Shown here one piece after another: positions 52,036-61,413 of a stretch of 64,000 bases of DNA (within the stretch, counting starts at the first letter, position 1; every line of letters starts with the position of its first letter). The stretch comes from DASVTR01 sp036382855. Its GTDB lineage: Bacteria > Acidobacteriota > Blastocatellia > Pyrinomonadales > Pyrinomonadaceae. The stretch lies in contig DASVPO010000014.1 of assembly GCA_036382855.1 (NCBI GenBank), forward strand, positions 62,001-126,000, in the 5' to 3' direction. A program made the translations under genes and the position numbers. The notes beneath the pieces are model-generated. The model saw only the letters and a program-made list of their open reading frames with translations. It had not been told where the DNA came from and searched no databases.

Positions 52036-53001
52036 ATGAAACGGAAACTGTTTGCCCTCGTCGCAATCCTTGCGCTCGGCCTCGCCCTGATTCTGACCAA
52101 CCTTAGCTTCGGCAACAGGGCGAGCGCAGATAACGGCGCAGCCGATAACGCCGCTCTCGATTCAAACGCTAAGACAGTCGCAAGTAGCCCGGCTGCGGTT
52201 GGGTCGCGCCAGCGCTGCGCCACCAAAGACTTAGACGAAACCACCGCCACGCAGATTCAGACCTCGCTCGACGAATTCAACTCAGGTCGCAATCGGGGCC
52301 AGATTAGAAAGTCCGGCGCTGTCAGCATCCCTGTCTATTTTCACGTCGTCAATAAAGGCAAAGGCATCGCCAACGGCGACGTGCCGATGCAGATGTTGCG
52401 TGCGCAGGTGGACGTACTGAATGCTTCCTACAGCGGCGCGACAGGCGGCGCAGACACTCCCTACCGTTTCGTGCTCGCCGGAGTTGACCGCACGACGAAC
52501 GTTAACTGGTTCAACGCCGGGCCGGACACGGCAGCCGAGCGTGAGATGAAGACGGCGCTCCACGTCGGCAACGCGGGCGTGCTCAATTTCTACACCAACA
52601 ACGCGGGCGGCTTCCTGCTCGGTTGGGCGACCTTCCCTTTCTGGTACGCGAGCGACCCCTTGATGGATGGCGTCGTCTGCCTCTATTCGAGTTTGCCCGG
52701 CGGCTCGGAAGTTCCTTATAACGAGGGCGACACGGGCACACACGAAGTCGGCCACTGGCTCGGACTCTTCCACACCTTCCAGGGCGGCTGCGCGGCCAAC
52801 TACAACGACTTTGTGGCAGACACGCCCTCTGAACGCTCGCCTGCGTTTCGCTGCCCCACGGGCCGCGACTCCTGCCCCGGCCCCGGCGTTGACCCCATTG
52901 AAAACTTCATGGACTACACGGACGACCCGTGCATGTACCTCTTCACAGCCGGTCAATCAGCACGCATGGAAGCGCTCACGCTCCAGTACCGCGGACTCTA
53001 G
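52036..53001 (+). CDS. Secreted zinc metalloprotease, M43 (pappalysin/cytophagalysin) family
   Basis: This 321-residue protein has an N-terminal signal/anchor (LFALVAILALGLALILTNL), a propeptide region, and a metzincin site HEVGHWLGLFH (His236, Glu237, His240, Gly243, His246). The Met-turn NFMDYTDD follows about 50 residues later. Cysteine pairs (GGCAAN, RCPTGRDSC, DPCMY) suggest disulfides outside the cytoplasm. M43 enzymes cleave extracellular proteins. It is followed by a strong terminator. Confidence 0.92.
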   Translation: MKRKLFALVAILALGLALILTNLSFGNRASADNGAADNAALDSNAKTVASSPAAVGSRQRCATKDLDETTATQIQTSLDEFNSGRNRGQIRKSGAVSIPVYFHVVNKGKGIANGDVPMQMLRAQVDVLNASYSGATGGADTPYRFVLAGVDRTTNVNWFNAGPDTAAEREMKTALHVGNAGVLNFYTNNAGGFLLGWATFPFWYASDPLMDGVVCLYSSLPGGSEVPYNEGDTGTHEVGHWLGLFHTFQGGCAANYNDFVADTPSERSPAFRCPTGRDSCPGPGVDPIENFMDYTDDPCMYLFTAGQSARMEALTLQYRGL

Positions 53002-53031
53002 CTTTCACGCTTTAACCCCTGTGTGAACAAC

Positions 53032-53066
53032 AAAAAGGAGCGCTCGCCGGAAGCGCTCCTTTTTAA
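53032..53066. terminator. Bidirectional rho-independent terminator
   Basis: AAAAAGGAGCGCT and AGCGCTCCTTTTT form a 13-bp perfect stem with A- and T-runs on both sides, 30 nt after the M43 protease gene. Confidence 0.92.
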
Positions 53067-53071
53067 CTTTT

Positions 53072-53330
53072 GAGCCTGAAACTCGAACTTTCGAGTTCAG
53101 AACTCCACCTTTCGAGTCTGGAACTCGAAAGGTGGAGTTTAGAACACGGAAATCCGACAAATTTTGTCAGTTATTCGAGTTCTGAACCCGGCTGGTCGAG
53201 TTCAGAACCTGAAATTCCGACAAATTTTGTCAGTCGTCCGAGTTCTGAGCCTGAACGTCCGAGTTCTGAACCCCAACTTTCGAGTTCCAGACTCGAAAGT
53301 TGGGGTTCAGAACTCGGATTGTACGAGTTT
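53072..53330. repeat. 21-nt-period array with two perfect hairpins and complementary loops
   Basis: GAGTTCn or close variants start at 53072, 53093, 53114, 53135, 53177, 53198, 53240, 53261, 53282 and 53303, all multiples of 21 nt apart. Two positions in that register (53156 and 53219) hold GACAAAT-like units within two copies of TCCGACAAATTTTGTCAGT (53153-53171, 53216-53234). Perfect inverted repeats are 53101-53117/53123-53139 (17 bp, loop CTGGA) and 53259-53285/53291-53317 (27 bp, loop TCCAG). The two loops are reverse complements. It fills most of the 360-nt gap between convergent genes. Confidence 0.93.
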
Positions 53331-53361
53331 AGAACACGGATTTTTGTGTCCGACCGCTCGT

Positions 53362-54795
53362 CTACATAACCGAATCAGAGCCAACCCGGTCGCGCCGCGC
53401 AACACCTGTGCGATAGGCTGCTTCTTCGACTTCGCGCGAGACGGCTTCGGCCACGCGCTTATCGAAGACCGACGGCACGATGTATTCGGGATGAAGTTCG
53501 CTCTCGGTGATGATGCCTGCGATGGCGTGAGCGGCGGCAACCTTCATCTCTTCGTTGATGCGCGAGGCGCGGCAGGCAAGCGCGCCGCGAAAGATGCCGG
53601 GAAAGCAGAGCACGTTGTTAATCTGATTAGGATAATCGGAGCGGCCCGTCGCCATCACGGCGACATATGGCGCGGCCTCCTCCGGCATAATCTCCGGCGT
53701 CGGGTTCGCCATCGCAAAGACGATGGGCTTGTCTGCCATCTTCTGTAAGTCGTCGGTGGTAATGACGCCCGGCGCTGAGAGACCGAAGAAGACATCAGCG
53801 CCCTTCATTGCGTCGTGGACTGTGCCCTGCTCGTTATCAGGGTTGGTGTTCTGCGCGTACCAGTCCTTGACCCAGTTCATGTGCTCACGACGCCCGCGAT
53901 AGAGCACGCCGTTCTGGTCGCAGCCGACGATGTTCTTCACGCCCGCTTCCATAATAATCTTCGAGCAGGCCACGCCCGCCGCGCCGACGCCGTTGACGAC
54001 AACCTTAATCTTGCTCATCTCCTTGCCGACAATCTTCAGCGCGTTAATCAACGCGGCCAGCACGACGACCGCCGTTCCGTGCTGGTCGTCGTGAAAGACA
54101 GGGATGTTGAGCTCTTCCTTCAGTCGCTCTTCAATCTCAAAGCAGCGCGGAGCACTAATGTCTTCCAGATTAATGCCGCCGAAGGCGGTCGCTATGTTTT
54201 TAATGGTCTGCACAATCTCGTCGGGGTCTTTCGTCGAAAGGCAGATGGGAAAGGCGTCAACGCCCGCGAACTCCTTAAAGAGCATCGCCTTGCCTTCCAT
54301 CACAGGCATCGCTGCGGCCGGGCCAATGTCGCCCAGGCCCAGAACGGCCGTGCCGTCTGTGACGACCGCCACCGTGTTCTTCTTAATCGTCAGGGTGAAG
54401 GCTTTTTCGGGGTCGCGGTTGATGGCTTCGCAGACGCGCGCCACGCCCGGCGTATAAGCCATCGAAAGATCGTCGCGCGTCTTCAAGGGCGCTTTAGAGA
54501 CGACTTCTATCTTGCCGCCAATGTGCATCAGGAAGGTGCGGTCTGAGACGTTGACGACTTCAACGCCGTCTATATCGCGCACCGCACCGATAATCTGTTC
54601 GCCGTGCTCTGCGGAAGCGGCGTTGACAGAGATGTCGCGGATAACGGAGTCTGGCCCGACGCTGACGATGTCAATTGCGCCGATGTCGCCTCCGGCACGA
54701 CCGATGGCGGTCGTCAATTCGCCGAGCGTTCCAGTGCGGCTCGACAGCTTCACGCGCAAAGTCAAACTATTGCTGGCGCTGGGTGTGTTGGGCAT
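53362..54795 (-). CDS. NAD(P)-dependent malic enzyme with N-terminal ACT domain
   Basis: This 477-residue protein has an ACT domain in residues 10-85 (LTLRVKLSSRTGTLGELTTA), then malic-enzyme segments: SMAYTPGVARVCEAI, the catalytic Lys-containing TIKKNTVAVVTDGTAVLGLG, VFHDDQHGTAVV and the dinucleotide motif VNGVGAAGVACSKI. It oxidatively decarboxylates malate to pyruvate. The ACT domain suggests allosteric control by an amino acid or similar ligand. The ending CFPGIFRGALACRA is typical of bacterial malic enzymes. Confidence 0.94.
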   Translation of the reverse strand: MPNTPSASNSLTLRVKLSSRTGTLGELTTAIGRAGGDIGAIDIVSVGPDSVIRDISVNAASAEHGEQIIGAVRDIDGVEVVNVSDRTFLMHIGGKIEVVSKAPLKTRDDLSMAYTPGVARVCEAINRDPEKAFTLTIKKNTVAVVTDGTAVLGLGDIGPAAAMPVMEGKAMLFKEFAGVDAFPICLSTKDPDEIVQTIKNIATAFGGINLEDISAPRCFEIEERLKEELNIPVFHDDQHGTAVVVLAALINALKIVGKEMSKIKVVVNGVGAAGVACSKIIMEAGVKNIVGCDQNGVLYRGRREHMNWVKDWYAQNTNPDNEQGTVHDAMKGADVFFGLSAPGVITTDDLQKMADKPIVFAMANPTPEIMPEEAAPYVAVMATGRSDYPNQINNVLCFPGIFRGALACRASRINEEMKVAAAHAIAGIITESELHPEYIVPSVFDKRVAEAVSREVEEAAYRTGVARRDRVGSDSVM

Positions 54796-54954
54796 TGTTT
54801 CTGCTGCGTCCCGATTTTTTTTTCAGGTTGAATATTGCAAAGGGGCTAATGAAGCGCACTCTAACGCTAATGCGCGCCTCGCGCAAGCGCTATCAATAAT
54901 AGTGCAGCGGCAACTTTAAAAGATGACTCTGAATAACTTTAAATCGCCTGCTCG

Positions 54955-55908
54955 CTAACCTATTTCTTTGAGCAGGCGCGCCATCTCTTTCAGAGCAGCT
55001 TCGTTCACATCGTTCTTTGCAGCAAGTTGCAGCGAGCGAAGGCCGAGCAAAGCGTAGGCGGCTAGTGCCGCGCTGTCTGTCTGCGAGCGAAGTGCTGCGA
55101 GATGACGGCGCATCGTCTCCACATCGGCGCGAGCGAATGTGCCGGTCAGAGCGCGAGCGGGCGTGCGCGTCGCAAGATTCTCAACCGTGCTGCGGACGAG
55201 AGGCAGCAGTACGGCCCGCGCACGTTTTTCGTTGAGGCCGCAAAGCCGTAGCATCTCAGTCGCTATCTGGAAGAGCGCGGTCATGTGGCCCGAAGCCATG
55301 ACGGCCGCCGCGTGATAGAGCGCCTTGTCCTTCGTGTTAACGGAAAAACTCTGCGCGCCCAGACGACGCACGAGCGTGCGAGCAAGATTAACGGCACGAC
55401 GGTCGCCCTCAATGCAGTAGAAGGCCGCTCTCAAACTCAAAGCCCCTTGCAGGGGGTCGCTGATTGAGATGAGCGGGTGCAGCGAACCCGTGGCAAAGCC
55501 TGCGTCCCTCAAATCAGATAAAGCGTCGGAAGAGAGAGCGCCGCTCGCGTGCAGAATGGTGCAACCGTCGCGTCTTTGTTGTGGACGGAGAATCACGGCC
55601 AGTTGGGCAGAGGTGTCTGCGATGCAATCGTCGGGCGTTGTGATGAAAAGGAGGCGACTGGGTGGAAGTTGGCCCAGTTGTGCAGAGCTGAGCGCGAGGG
55701 GGCCAGCGCCGGAGAGGCGTGCGGCGCGGCGTGCGCTTGTGAGGCTGCGTGCGACGACTGCTTCAATCGTGTATCCGCAGAGGGAGAGAGAGCGTGCGAG
55801 CGCCGTGCCGAGCCGTCCAGCTCCGATGATGGAGACGGTCGTGGCGTGTTCTGGAGGATGATTTTTGTGTCCCGGTTGTGCCGCGCGCGGAGCAAGTTTA
55901 GCCGTCAT
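54955..55908 (-). CDS. Rossmann-fold and DUF2520 domain protein
   Basis: This roughly 317-residue protein has an N-terminal dinucleotide-binding motif (VSIIGAGRLGTALARSL) and ITTPDDCIADTSAQL. The C-terminal DUF2520 helical domain follows (LHPLISISDPLQGA; KALYHAAAVMASGHMTALF). The layout resembles ketopantoate reductase or F420-dependent reductases; the substrate is unknown. ATG 55906-55908 overlaps the end of the large ATPase gene by 11 nt, so the two are translationally coupled. Confidence 0.85.
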   Translation of the reverse strand: MTAKLAPRAAQPGHKNHPPEHATTVSIIGAGRLGTALARSLSLCGYTIEAVVARSLTSARRAARLSGAGPLALSSAQLGQLPPSRLLFITTPDDCIADTSAQLAVILRPQQRRDGCTILHASGALSSDALSDLRDAGFATGSLHPLISISDPLQGALSLRAAFYCIEGDRRAVNLARTLVRRLGAQSFSVNTKDKALYHAAAVMASGHMTALFQIATEMLRLCGLNEKRARAVLLPLVRSTVENLATRTPARALTGTFARADVETMRRHLAALRSQTDSAALAAYALLGLRSLQLAAKNDVNEAALKEMARLLKEIG

Positions 55909-58900
55909 GGCCGTCCGTTTCGTTGACGACATCAACGAGCGCAGGGTAGCCGGGCAAATCATCTAGCCATTGCTTGAGCCGGGCCTGAAGCTCGTCGCGC
56001 GTCATTAGTCCATAGCCGGTGGCCGGGATGTTGACGCGCAGAGGCGGCACGGCCGTCTGCTGCAAAGCGCGCTCGATGAGTTGGATTTCGAAGGGAGAGA
56101 GAGGCGAGGGCGCGCGTCCTTCGGCAAGCGCTGAAGCCAGAGAGCGTGCGCGGCCGCCGTTGCCATTATTGCCGGACGCCGCTTCCTCCGCTGCCAGAGC
56201 ATCCAGGGCCTGCGCGAGCGGCTTGCCCCAGAAGGAGAGCGCGCGGCGATGAGCCGCCAACCCACGCTGCAAGACTTCCTCCAACGCCTGCGGCAAACGC
56301 CGGAGCGCTTCTGCGTGGGCCAGGCGGAAGGAACAGCCGCAGAAGGGCTGCGTCATCAACAACTGCCTGACGGGCAGCGCGCAGTGGGCCGCGCGCGAGC
56401 GTTGCAGGAGGCGCGTGGCTTCCTCCCAGTAAGTTTTGTTAACGATGCCGAGTTGCGAGAGCGCTTCGAATTCCCGGAAGTCGTCGCGGCGCAGGAGTGC
56501 CGCGATGGCGTCAGAGCGCGCGCTGCTGTTCATCGCTTCATCATGCGCGTTGTCGTAGTGTTCTCTATAGCGCTGGTGGAATTCGCGCCAGAGAAGGTCG
56601 AAGCGCCTGTTAGATTCCTGCTCGAAGAGGCTGTGAACGTCGTCCGATATCACTAACAACTCGCGGCGTGCGCTCTCTATCTCGCCCTGCGCGGTCGGCT
56701 CGGCCAGCGAGAGAAACGCGCGTGCGGAGACGCGCGCAGCGAGTCCGTCGGTCAGGAGCTTGAGTTTAGCGAGTTGGTCTTGATGACGGTTAAACTGTTC
56801 GAGCGAATCACCGAAGGCATCGGCGACGCGCTGCAAGCCCTCTTCAAGCGAGATGGTGTCGGCCAGTAGCGTCTCGATTGATTCGGCCGCCGAGCCGAAA
56901 CTCCTGCGCACGGCCTGCGCCAATCCCCAGACGCGCGTCGTCAATCCCTCTTCCGGCAGCGCATCATACTTTTCCAGCAGCGCGCTCTCGCGCCAATCCC
57001 TGACCCACTCTGAGAGCGCCGCGCGCACAGCGCCGCGTGCATCCGGCTCGGCAATGGAGGCAAGCTCTTCGCGGCCCGTGAGCAGCCGCGCCCACGCTGT
57101 TAATTCTTCAGCGCTGTGCAAGAGCGTGGCGACGCGCGCAACGCCTGCAATCTCGTCCCAGCGCAGCTTGAGATCGAGCGTGCGACGGCTGATGCGGTCG
57201 CCCGTTAAGGTGACGAGCTCTATGCGCCTTTGCGCGACGAGCGCTGCGAGAATCAGGTATTGAGACTCACGCTCCAATCCGTAAGGCTCACTCTTCAACT
57301 TCCGCGAGACGGCATCGAGCGGCACGACCTCGCCGCCCGCCGCATCCGTCATCGCCAGGACTTCCCTCACCCAGGGCTTCTTCAAAGCCTGATCGCCGAC
57401 CTCAATCGTGTAGCTGCCGCCGCGCAAAGAGGCCAACCCGAGAGGCTCTGCAAAGACGCGCGCCAGTTCCTGCACGCTCGCTTCCTGCTGGTTTGCGCCG
57501 CCGAACAGACCGTTAACAAGGCGTGCGACCTCCGTTTCGCCGAGAGTCTCCGTAAACTCAGGATGCGACGGATAGCGCGACGCGAAGAGAGGATTGAGCA
57601 TTTCCGCTAACGCAACTCTGAGCGTCGCGGCGGCACGCGCTTCGTTAGTGAAAGAGCGTGCGGCCTCATTAATCAAGAGCTGTCCGCTGTCTAGATAAGC
57701 GTGTGACCAGAGACGCTCTGCGAGCGCTGTGTGCGTGCGTTCGGCGGCGCGCGCCGTCTCGCCAAACTGCGCGAAGAGCGAATTATCTTTCCGCAGAGCG
57801 AGCAGGCGATGCAGCGTCTCTCTTTCTTCGTCGGAGAGCGTCGCCGGTTGCCAGACGGCGAAAGATTGATGCGCGGACGGAACAATCTCCTGAAGAGCGC
57901 CGCCTGCGACAGAGCCTCCGGCCTCCGCGCTGCCGTTACTCAACGGCGAGAGGATGGTTAACTCCCAGTCGTAATCCGCCTCTGCGTTCGTCGTCGGAGA
58001 AGGATGGACGGCTTGTGCGTCGTCAGCCGTAGGCTGTTGCCAGTTAACGCGACCACGGCGAACAGTTCCGCGCCAGATGATGTCAAAATCAACCGTGCTT
58101 GTTTGTAAATCGGCGGTCGTAGCAGTCGTTGATTCATTTGCGCCGCGTTCCGTCTCGATTGCTTCGGTTTGAAAAGGCCAGTCTTCAAAACGTGCGCGTG
58201 CGATTGTGCGGAGCAGCGCGCCGAGGGCCGCAGAATTGGCTGTGGTGCGCTCCATCGCTTCTGCGAGGGCCACGCTGAATCCGCTCGACGCGCTTATCTG
58301 GAAGCGATAGCGCATCTCGCCGCCCTCTTCGCTCGCGCGCAGGGCGTTCTTTGACGCGGCGGCAAAGCGCACGAGCATTTCGTCTATGCGTTCGACCGCG
58401 ACGGCGGGCTGCTTTTCGTCGTAAATCAGGAGCGCCGCGCCCAGCTCACGCGCCGTCGCGCCGCGCCCGTCGAGCGAGAGAATGAAGAGGCCCTTGAGAA
58501 TCAACTTGGCCTGAAGGCGCTGCATCATCGGAAACTGCCCGACCGCATGCGTCGCCAGTTCATCATAGGCTGCGAAAGCTTCCTTCAGGTCTTCGGCTTT
58601 GCGCAGGTCATACTCCGTGCGGTCGAAGACTTCATCGAGCACGACAAGCGAGAGCGCCGGACGATTAGTTGCACGAGCGCCTGCTGCGGCCGCGAAAGGC
58701 AGGAAACCAAACGTCGGAACGTAGAGCCTGACGGCCGGCGCGACATCCGCTACCAGCGGGTGCATCGGGTAGATGGACGTAAAACGCGGCTCGCTCCAGT
58801 TGAAGCCCGGCACGGCTGCGCGCAAGGTCAGGTAAAGGTCGTGAAGGGCGGCGCGGGCCTGCGCGTTTTTATGGAAGAGATGCGTGTCAACAATCCTGTA

Positions 58901-59626
58901 GAGATGCTCAGGGTCTAGGTAATCAATCTGGAAAGTGCCGCTCAGGGCGACGTTTGCTCCGTCAGCGCCCGCGATGTCGTCATCCAGCGCCAGCGCTATA
59001 AAGGCGCTGACGTGTTGTGTGGCGCGGGCCAGTTCGCTCAGGAGCGGGCCGTCGTCGCGCTCGACGCGTCCCTCGCGGCCAAAGGCCGTATCAACCAGCA
59101 GCACGAGCGGCGAGTCTGCCATGCGCGCGGCCACAGCCAGCAGCACCGAAGGCTCGTGCTCCCACTCGGTTTCGTCGCCGCCAAAGACCCTTGCCAGCGC
59201 CACGCGTATCTCCTCTATCAGGGATGGGCGCGTGCCGCGCTCGACGCGTGCGACCGTGTAGCGACGGCTCAAGAGACGGCGGGCGCTCGTGCCGACGTGT
59301 GCGTCCGTAATGGTGTGGCGGAGTTCGGGGTAGGCTGCGAGCGCGCCGAAAACGGCTAAGGTGTGGCTTTTGCCGACGCCGCGCAGGCCCGCAAGGGCGC
59401 GTGCTGCGCCGCGCGTTCGCGGCAAATCGGCCAGCGTGTCGAGCCAGCGGGCGAGCAAATCCGAGGTAACGTCTGTGAAATGGTATGCGGCCAGCGCGCG
59501 CGGCGGGTCACTGGCGTAATTCTGTACTTCGTCGAAAACCTGCGGCTCAACGAAATCCTTAATCTTATCCTGAGCACGTTTCAACGCTTGTTGCTCTCCG
59601 GGGATGAGGCAATCAGGGGCCGTCAT
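55898..59626 (-). CDS. Giant P-loop ATPase resembling BREX BrxC/PglY (DUF6079-like), orphan
   Basis: This is a 1242-residue protein from ATG 59624-59626. Near the N-terminus it has a P-loop LAGLRGVGKSHTLAVFGAL (Walker A about 80-88) and a Walker B-like LVLLVDTAF (Asp179). It has the FTSIYPMHPLVADVAP segment seen in BrxC/PglY-type ATPases. The C-terminal third is helical and includes a cysteine group (AAHCAL ... QPFCGCSF) that may bind zinc. No methyltransferase PglX, phosphatase PglZ or other BREX gene is nearby. The assignment to the family is by motif layout, not by alignment. Confidence 0.7.
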   Translation of the reverse strand: MTAPDCLIPGEQQALKRAQDKIKDFVEPQVFDEVQNYASDPPRALAAYHFTDVTSDLLARWLDTLADLPRTRGAARALAGLRGVGKSHTLAVFGALAAYPELRHTITDAHVGTSARRLLSRRYTVARVERGTRPSLIEEIRVALARVFGGDETEWEHEPSVLLAVAARMADSPLVLLVDTAFGREGRVERDDGPLLSELARATQHVSAFIALALDDDIAGADGANVALSGTFQIDYLDPEHLYRIVDTHLFHKNAQARAALHDLYLTLRAAVPGFNWSEPRFTSIYPMHPLVADVAPAVRLYVPTFGFLPFAAAAGARATNRPALSLVVLDEVFDRTEYDLRKAEDLKEAFAAYDELATHAVGQFPMMQRLQAKLILKGLFILSLDGRGATARELGAALLIYDEKQPAVAVERIDEMLVRFAAASKNALRASEEGGEMRYRFQISASSGFSVALAEAMERTTANSAALGALLRTIARARFEDWPFQTEAIETERGANESTTATTADLQTSTVDFDIIWRGTVRRGRVNWQQPTADDAQAVHPSPTTNAEADYDWELTILSPLSNGSAEAGGSVAGGALQEIVPSAHQSFAVWQPATLSDEERETLHRLLALRKDNSLFAQFGETARAAERTHTALAERLWSHAYLDSGQLLINEAARSFTNEARAAATLRVALAEMLNPLFASRYPSHPEFTETLGETEVARLVNGLFGGANQQEASVQELARVFAEPLGLASLRGGSYTIEVGDQALKKPWVREVLAMTDAAGGEVVPLDAVSRKLKSEPYGLERESQYLILAALVAQRRIELVTLTGDRISRRTLDLKLRWDEIAGVARVATLLHSAEELTAWARLLTGREELASIAEPDARGAVRAALSEWVRDWRESALLEKYDALPEEGLTTRVWGLAQAVRRSFGSAAESIETLLADTISLEEGLQRVADAFGDSLEQFNRHQDQLAKLKLLTDGLAARVSARAFLSLAEPTAQGEIESARRELLVISDDVHSLFEQESNRRFDLLWREFHQRYREHYDNAHDEAMNSSARSDAIAALLRRDDFREFEALSQLGIVNKTYWEEATRLLQRSRAAHCALPVRQLLMTQPFCGCSFRLAHAEALRRLPQALEEVLQRGLAAHRRALSFWGKPLAQALDALAAEEAASGNNGNGGRARSLASALAEGRAPSPLSPFEIQLIERALQQTAVPPLRVNIPATGYGLMTRDELQARLKQWLDDLPGYPALVDVVNETDGHDG

Positions 59627-60012
59627 TCTAAGCACTTTTGACTGTAGCACGCGCCAGCCAGAGCGCGCAATCTTTATACTTTTCCGCCCCGCTGCTGCTA
59701 TAATGAACGGGCGAAGCACAACTGAACAATGACGGAGCGCACGCGCACGCGCCCCATTTTAAGGGGCGCAAAGCAGCAACGCCCGCGCAACCCTCGCGCA
59801 GGCGGGAAGCATCATAGATGGGCGCGCCCAACAGACAGTCAGAGCAGTTTTTGACTTCCTTCGCACGAGACGCGCCCCCTTTGTGGAAACTTTAGTATTT
59901 ACGTCGCGCCCTCGAAGCTCCGAAAGCTTCAGCGCGGAAACACAAAAGAAGCGACGCACGCTCCCTGCTGCTTCTTTCAACCGGCCATTTCAGTTTTTGG
60001 AGGCTTTTCGAC
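59627..60012. other. Divergent intergenic region
   Basis: These 386 nt lie between the giant ATPase (minus) and the M48 protease (plus). No convincing gene is seen. A promoter candidate lies at 59696-59704, and a purine-rich TTTTTGGAGGCTTTTCGAC precedes the M48 start. Confidence 0.5.
59696..59704 (+). promoter_or_regulatory. Extended -10 promoter element
   Basis: TGCTATAAT matches the extended -10 consensus TGnTATAAT. It points toward the M48 gene about 310 nt away, which would give a long leader. No good -35 is present at the usual distance. Confidence 0.4.
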
Positions 60013-61200
60013 ATGAATAGTCGCTCACCCCGCGCGTTGACGGCTCTCTTGCTGGCCCTGTCTCTCTGGACGAGCGCCATCGGAGCCGCCGCGCAGCAGC
60101 AGCCGCAAACCCAACCGCAAGAGCAGCAGTCGCAGGAAAAGAGCGCGAAAGAGCAGAAAGACCAGAAGGCGTCCGCGCAAAAGACGCCGACGAAAAACGC
60201 TGGCAAGCCGCTCTCGAAGAACGAAGACCCGAACATGATCGGGAAGCGCAACATCAACAGCGGCATCATCGCCAAGATGAGCGGTTCGCTGGAAAAGGAA
60301 GTCGCCCTCGGACGCCAGATTGCCGCGCAGCTCGACAAGGAAAACAAGTTTATCGAAGACCCTGTGATTACGGAGTATGTCAACCGGGTCGGCCAGAATC
60401 TAGTCATTCATTCGGACGCCAAAGTGCCATTCACGATTAAGGTCGTGGATTCCGACGAGGTCAATGCCTTCGCTCTTCCGGGCGGATTCTTCTACGTCAA
60501 CAAGGGATTGATTCTGGCTGCCGACAACGAGGCGGAACTGGCGGGCGTGATGGCGCATGAGATCGCACACGTCGCCGCGCGCCACGCCGTCGAGAATCAG
60601 ACCAAAGCCAGTTTGCTTGAGTACGGTGCGCTGGCCGGTTCGATTTTCCTGGGCGGTATTCCGGGCCTGATTTTCCAGAACACAGCGGGCCTCGGCCTTC
60701 TCGCTTCGTTTATGAAGTTTAACCGCAACGCGGAAGCGGAAGCCGACAAGCTCGGCGTGCAGTATCTATATGCTGCCGGTTATGACCCGAGCGGGCTGGC
60801 GACGATGTTTGAGAAGCTTGCGGCGAAGAATAAGAAGAAGCCTGGCTTTATCGCCAAAGCCTTTGCGACGCACCCGCAGCCGCCAGACCGTCGAGAGGCG
60901 ACGCTGGCCCTCGTTGCGCGTTTTCCTGAGCGCGAGGAATACATCGTCAGCACATCGGAGTTTCAACGCGTGAAAGCTCGCCTGATGCGCCTTTCAAACG
61001 CGCGTGCGACGACAGCAGGCGACATCTCCAACAGAGACGACGGAGCACCGGGCCGCCCGACGCTCAAGCGCCGTCAGCCGCAGGGCGAAGATTCGACCGG
61101 CACGTCCGACAGCACGCAGAAGCCTTCGGACTCCAAGCCAACGGACGCGCCGAAGCTCAAGCGCAATACGGACGACGGAACCGACGGGACGCGACCTTAA
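60013..61200 (+). CDS. M48 family periplasmic metalloprotease (BepA/YfgC-like)
   Basis: This 395-residue protein has a signal peptide (ALTALLLALSLWTSAIGAAA), a Gln/Lys-rich linker (28-75) and the M48 core: NAFALPGGFFYVNKGL and HEIAHVAARH (His182, Glu183, His186). The third ligand region is EAEADKLGVQYL, followed by FATHPQPPDRR. The C-terminal 60 residues are disordered and Asp/Ser/Thr-rich. M48C enzymes take part in outer-membrane protein quality control; no TPR domain follows the catalytic domain here. Confidence 0.92.
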   Translation: MNSRSPRALTALLLALSLWTSAIGAAAQQQPQTQPQEQQSQEKSAKEQKDQKASAQKTPTKNAGKPLSKNEDPNMIGKRNINSGIIAKMSGSLEKEVALGRQIAAQLDKENKFIEDPVITEYVNRVGQNLVIHSDAKVPFTIKVVDSDEVNAFALPGGFFYVNKGLILAADNEAELAGVMAHEIAHVAARHAVENQTKASLLEYGALAGSIFLGGIPGLIFQNTAGLGLLASFMKFNRNAEAEADKLGVQYLYAAGYDPSGLATMFEKLAAKNKKKPGFIAKAFATHPQPPDRREATLALVARFPEREEYIVSTSEFQRVKARLMRLSNARATTAGDISNRDDGAPGRPTLKRRQPQGEDSTGTSDSTQKPSDSKPTDAPKLKRNTDDGTDGTRP

Positions 61201-61270
61201 GAATAGTCTTGATTTGGGAGCGACGGCCCATGAAGCCGGAGCTCTGAATTAAGAGCCACTTTAACAACAT

Positions 61271-61308
61271 CGAGAGGCCCGGCAGTTTGACGGCTGTCGG
61301 GCCTCTCG
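61271..61308 (+). terminator. Long hairpin after the M48 protease
   Basis: CGAGAGGCCCGGCAG (61271-61285) pairs along 15 bp, with one G-U, to CTGTCGGGCCTCTCG (61294-61308). No U-run follows, but it separates two transcription units. Confidence 0.65.
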
Positions 61309-61341
61309 CATGTCCTGTGGGGTGAGCGTTGCGCGTTCAGC

Positions 61342-61371
61342 TTGACATTTTTCGGAGCATTTCTGTATTCT
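61342..61371 (+). promoter_or_regulatory. Promoter of the rplM-rpsI operon
   Basis: A consensus TTGACA (61342-61347) and TATTCT (61366-61371) are 18 nt apart, about 43 nt before the rplM ATG. Confidence 0.65.
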
Positions 61372-61413
61372 ACCCGTTCGCGTTTTAGACGCTTTAACCA
61401 GAGAGAGTTATCC

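Noticed and set aside
53072..53330. CRISPR array
   Set aside because: The units are spaced by 21 nt, there are no unique spacers of 30-40 nt, and the structure is dominated by inverted repeats.
53070..53369. A 99-residue open frame rich in SSSEP repeats
   Set aside because: It arises because the 21-nt repeat period keeps one frame open. It has no ribosome-binding site and lies behind a terminator within inverted repeats.
55898..59626. A BREX defence island
   Set aside because: No PglX, PglZ, BrxA, BrxB or BrxL gene is present on either side; only an ATPase-like protein resembles the system.
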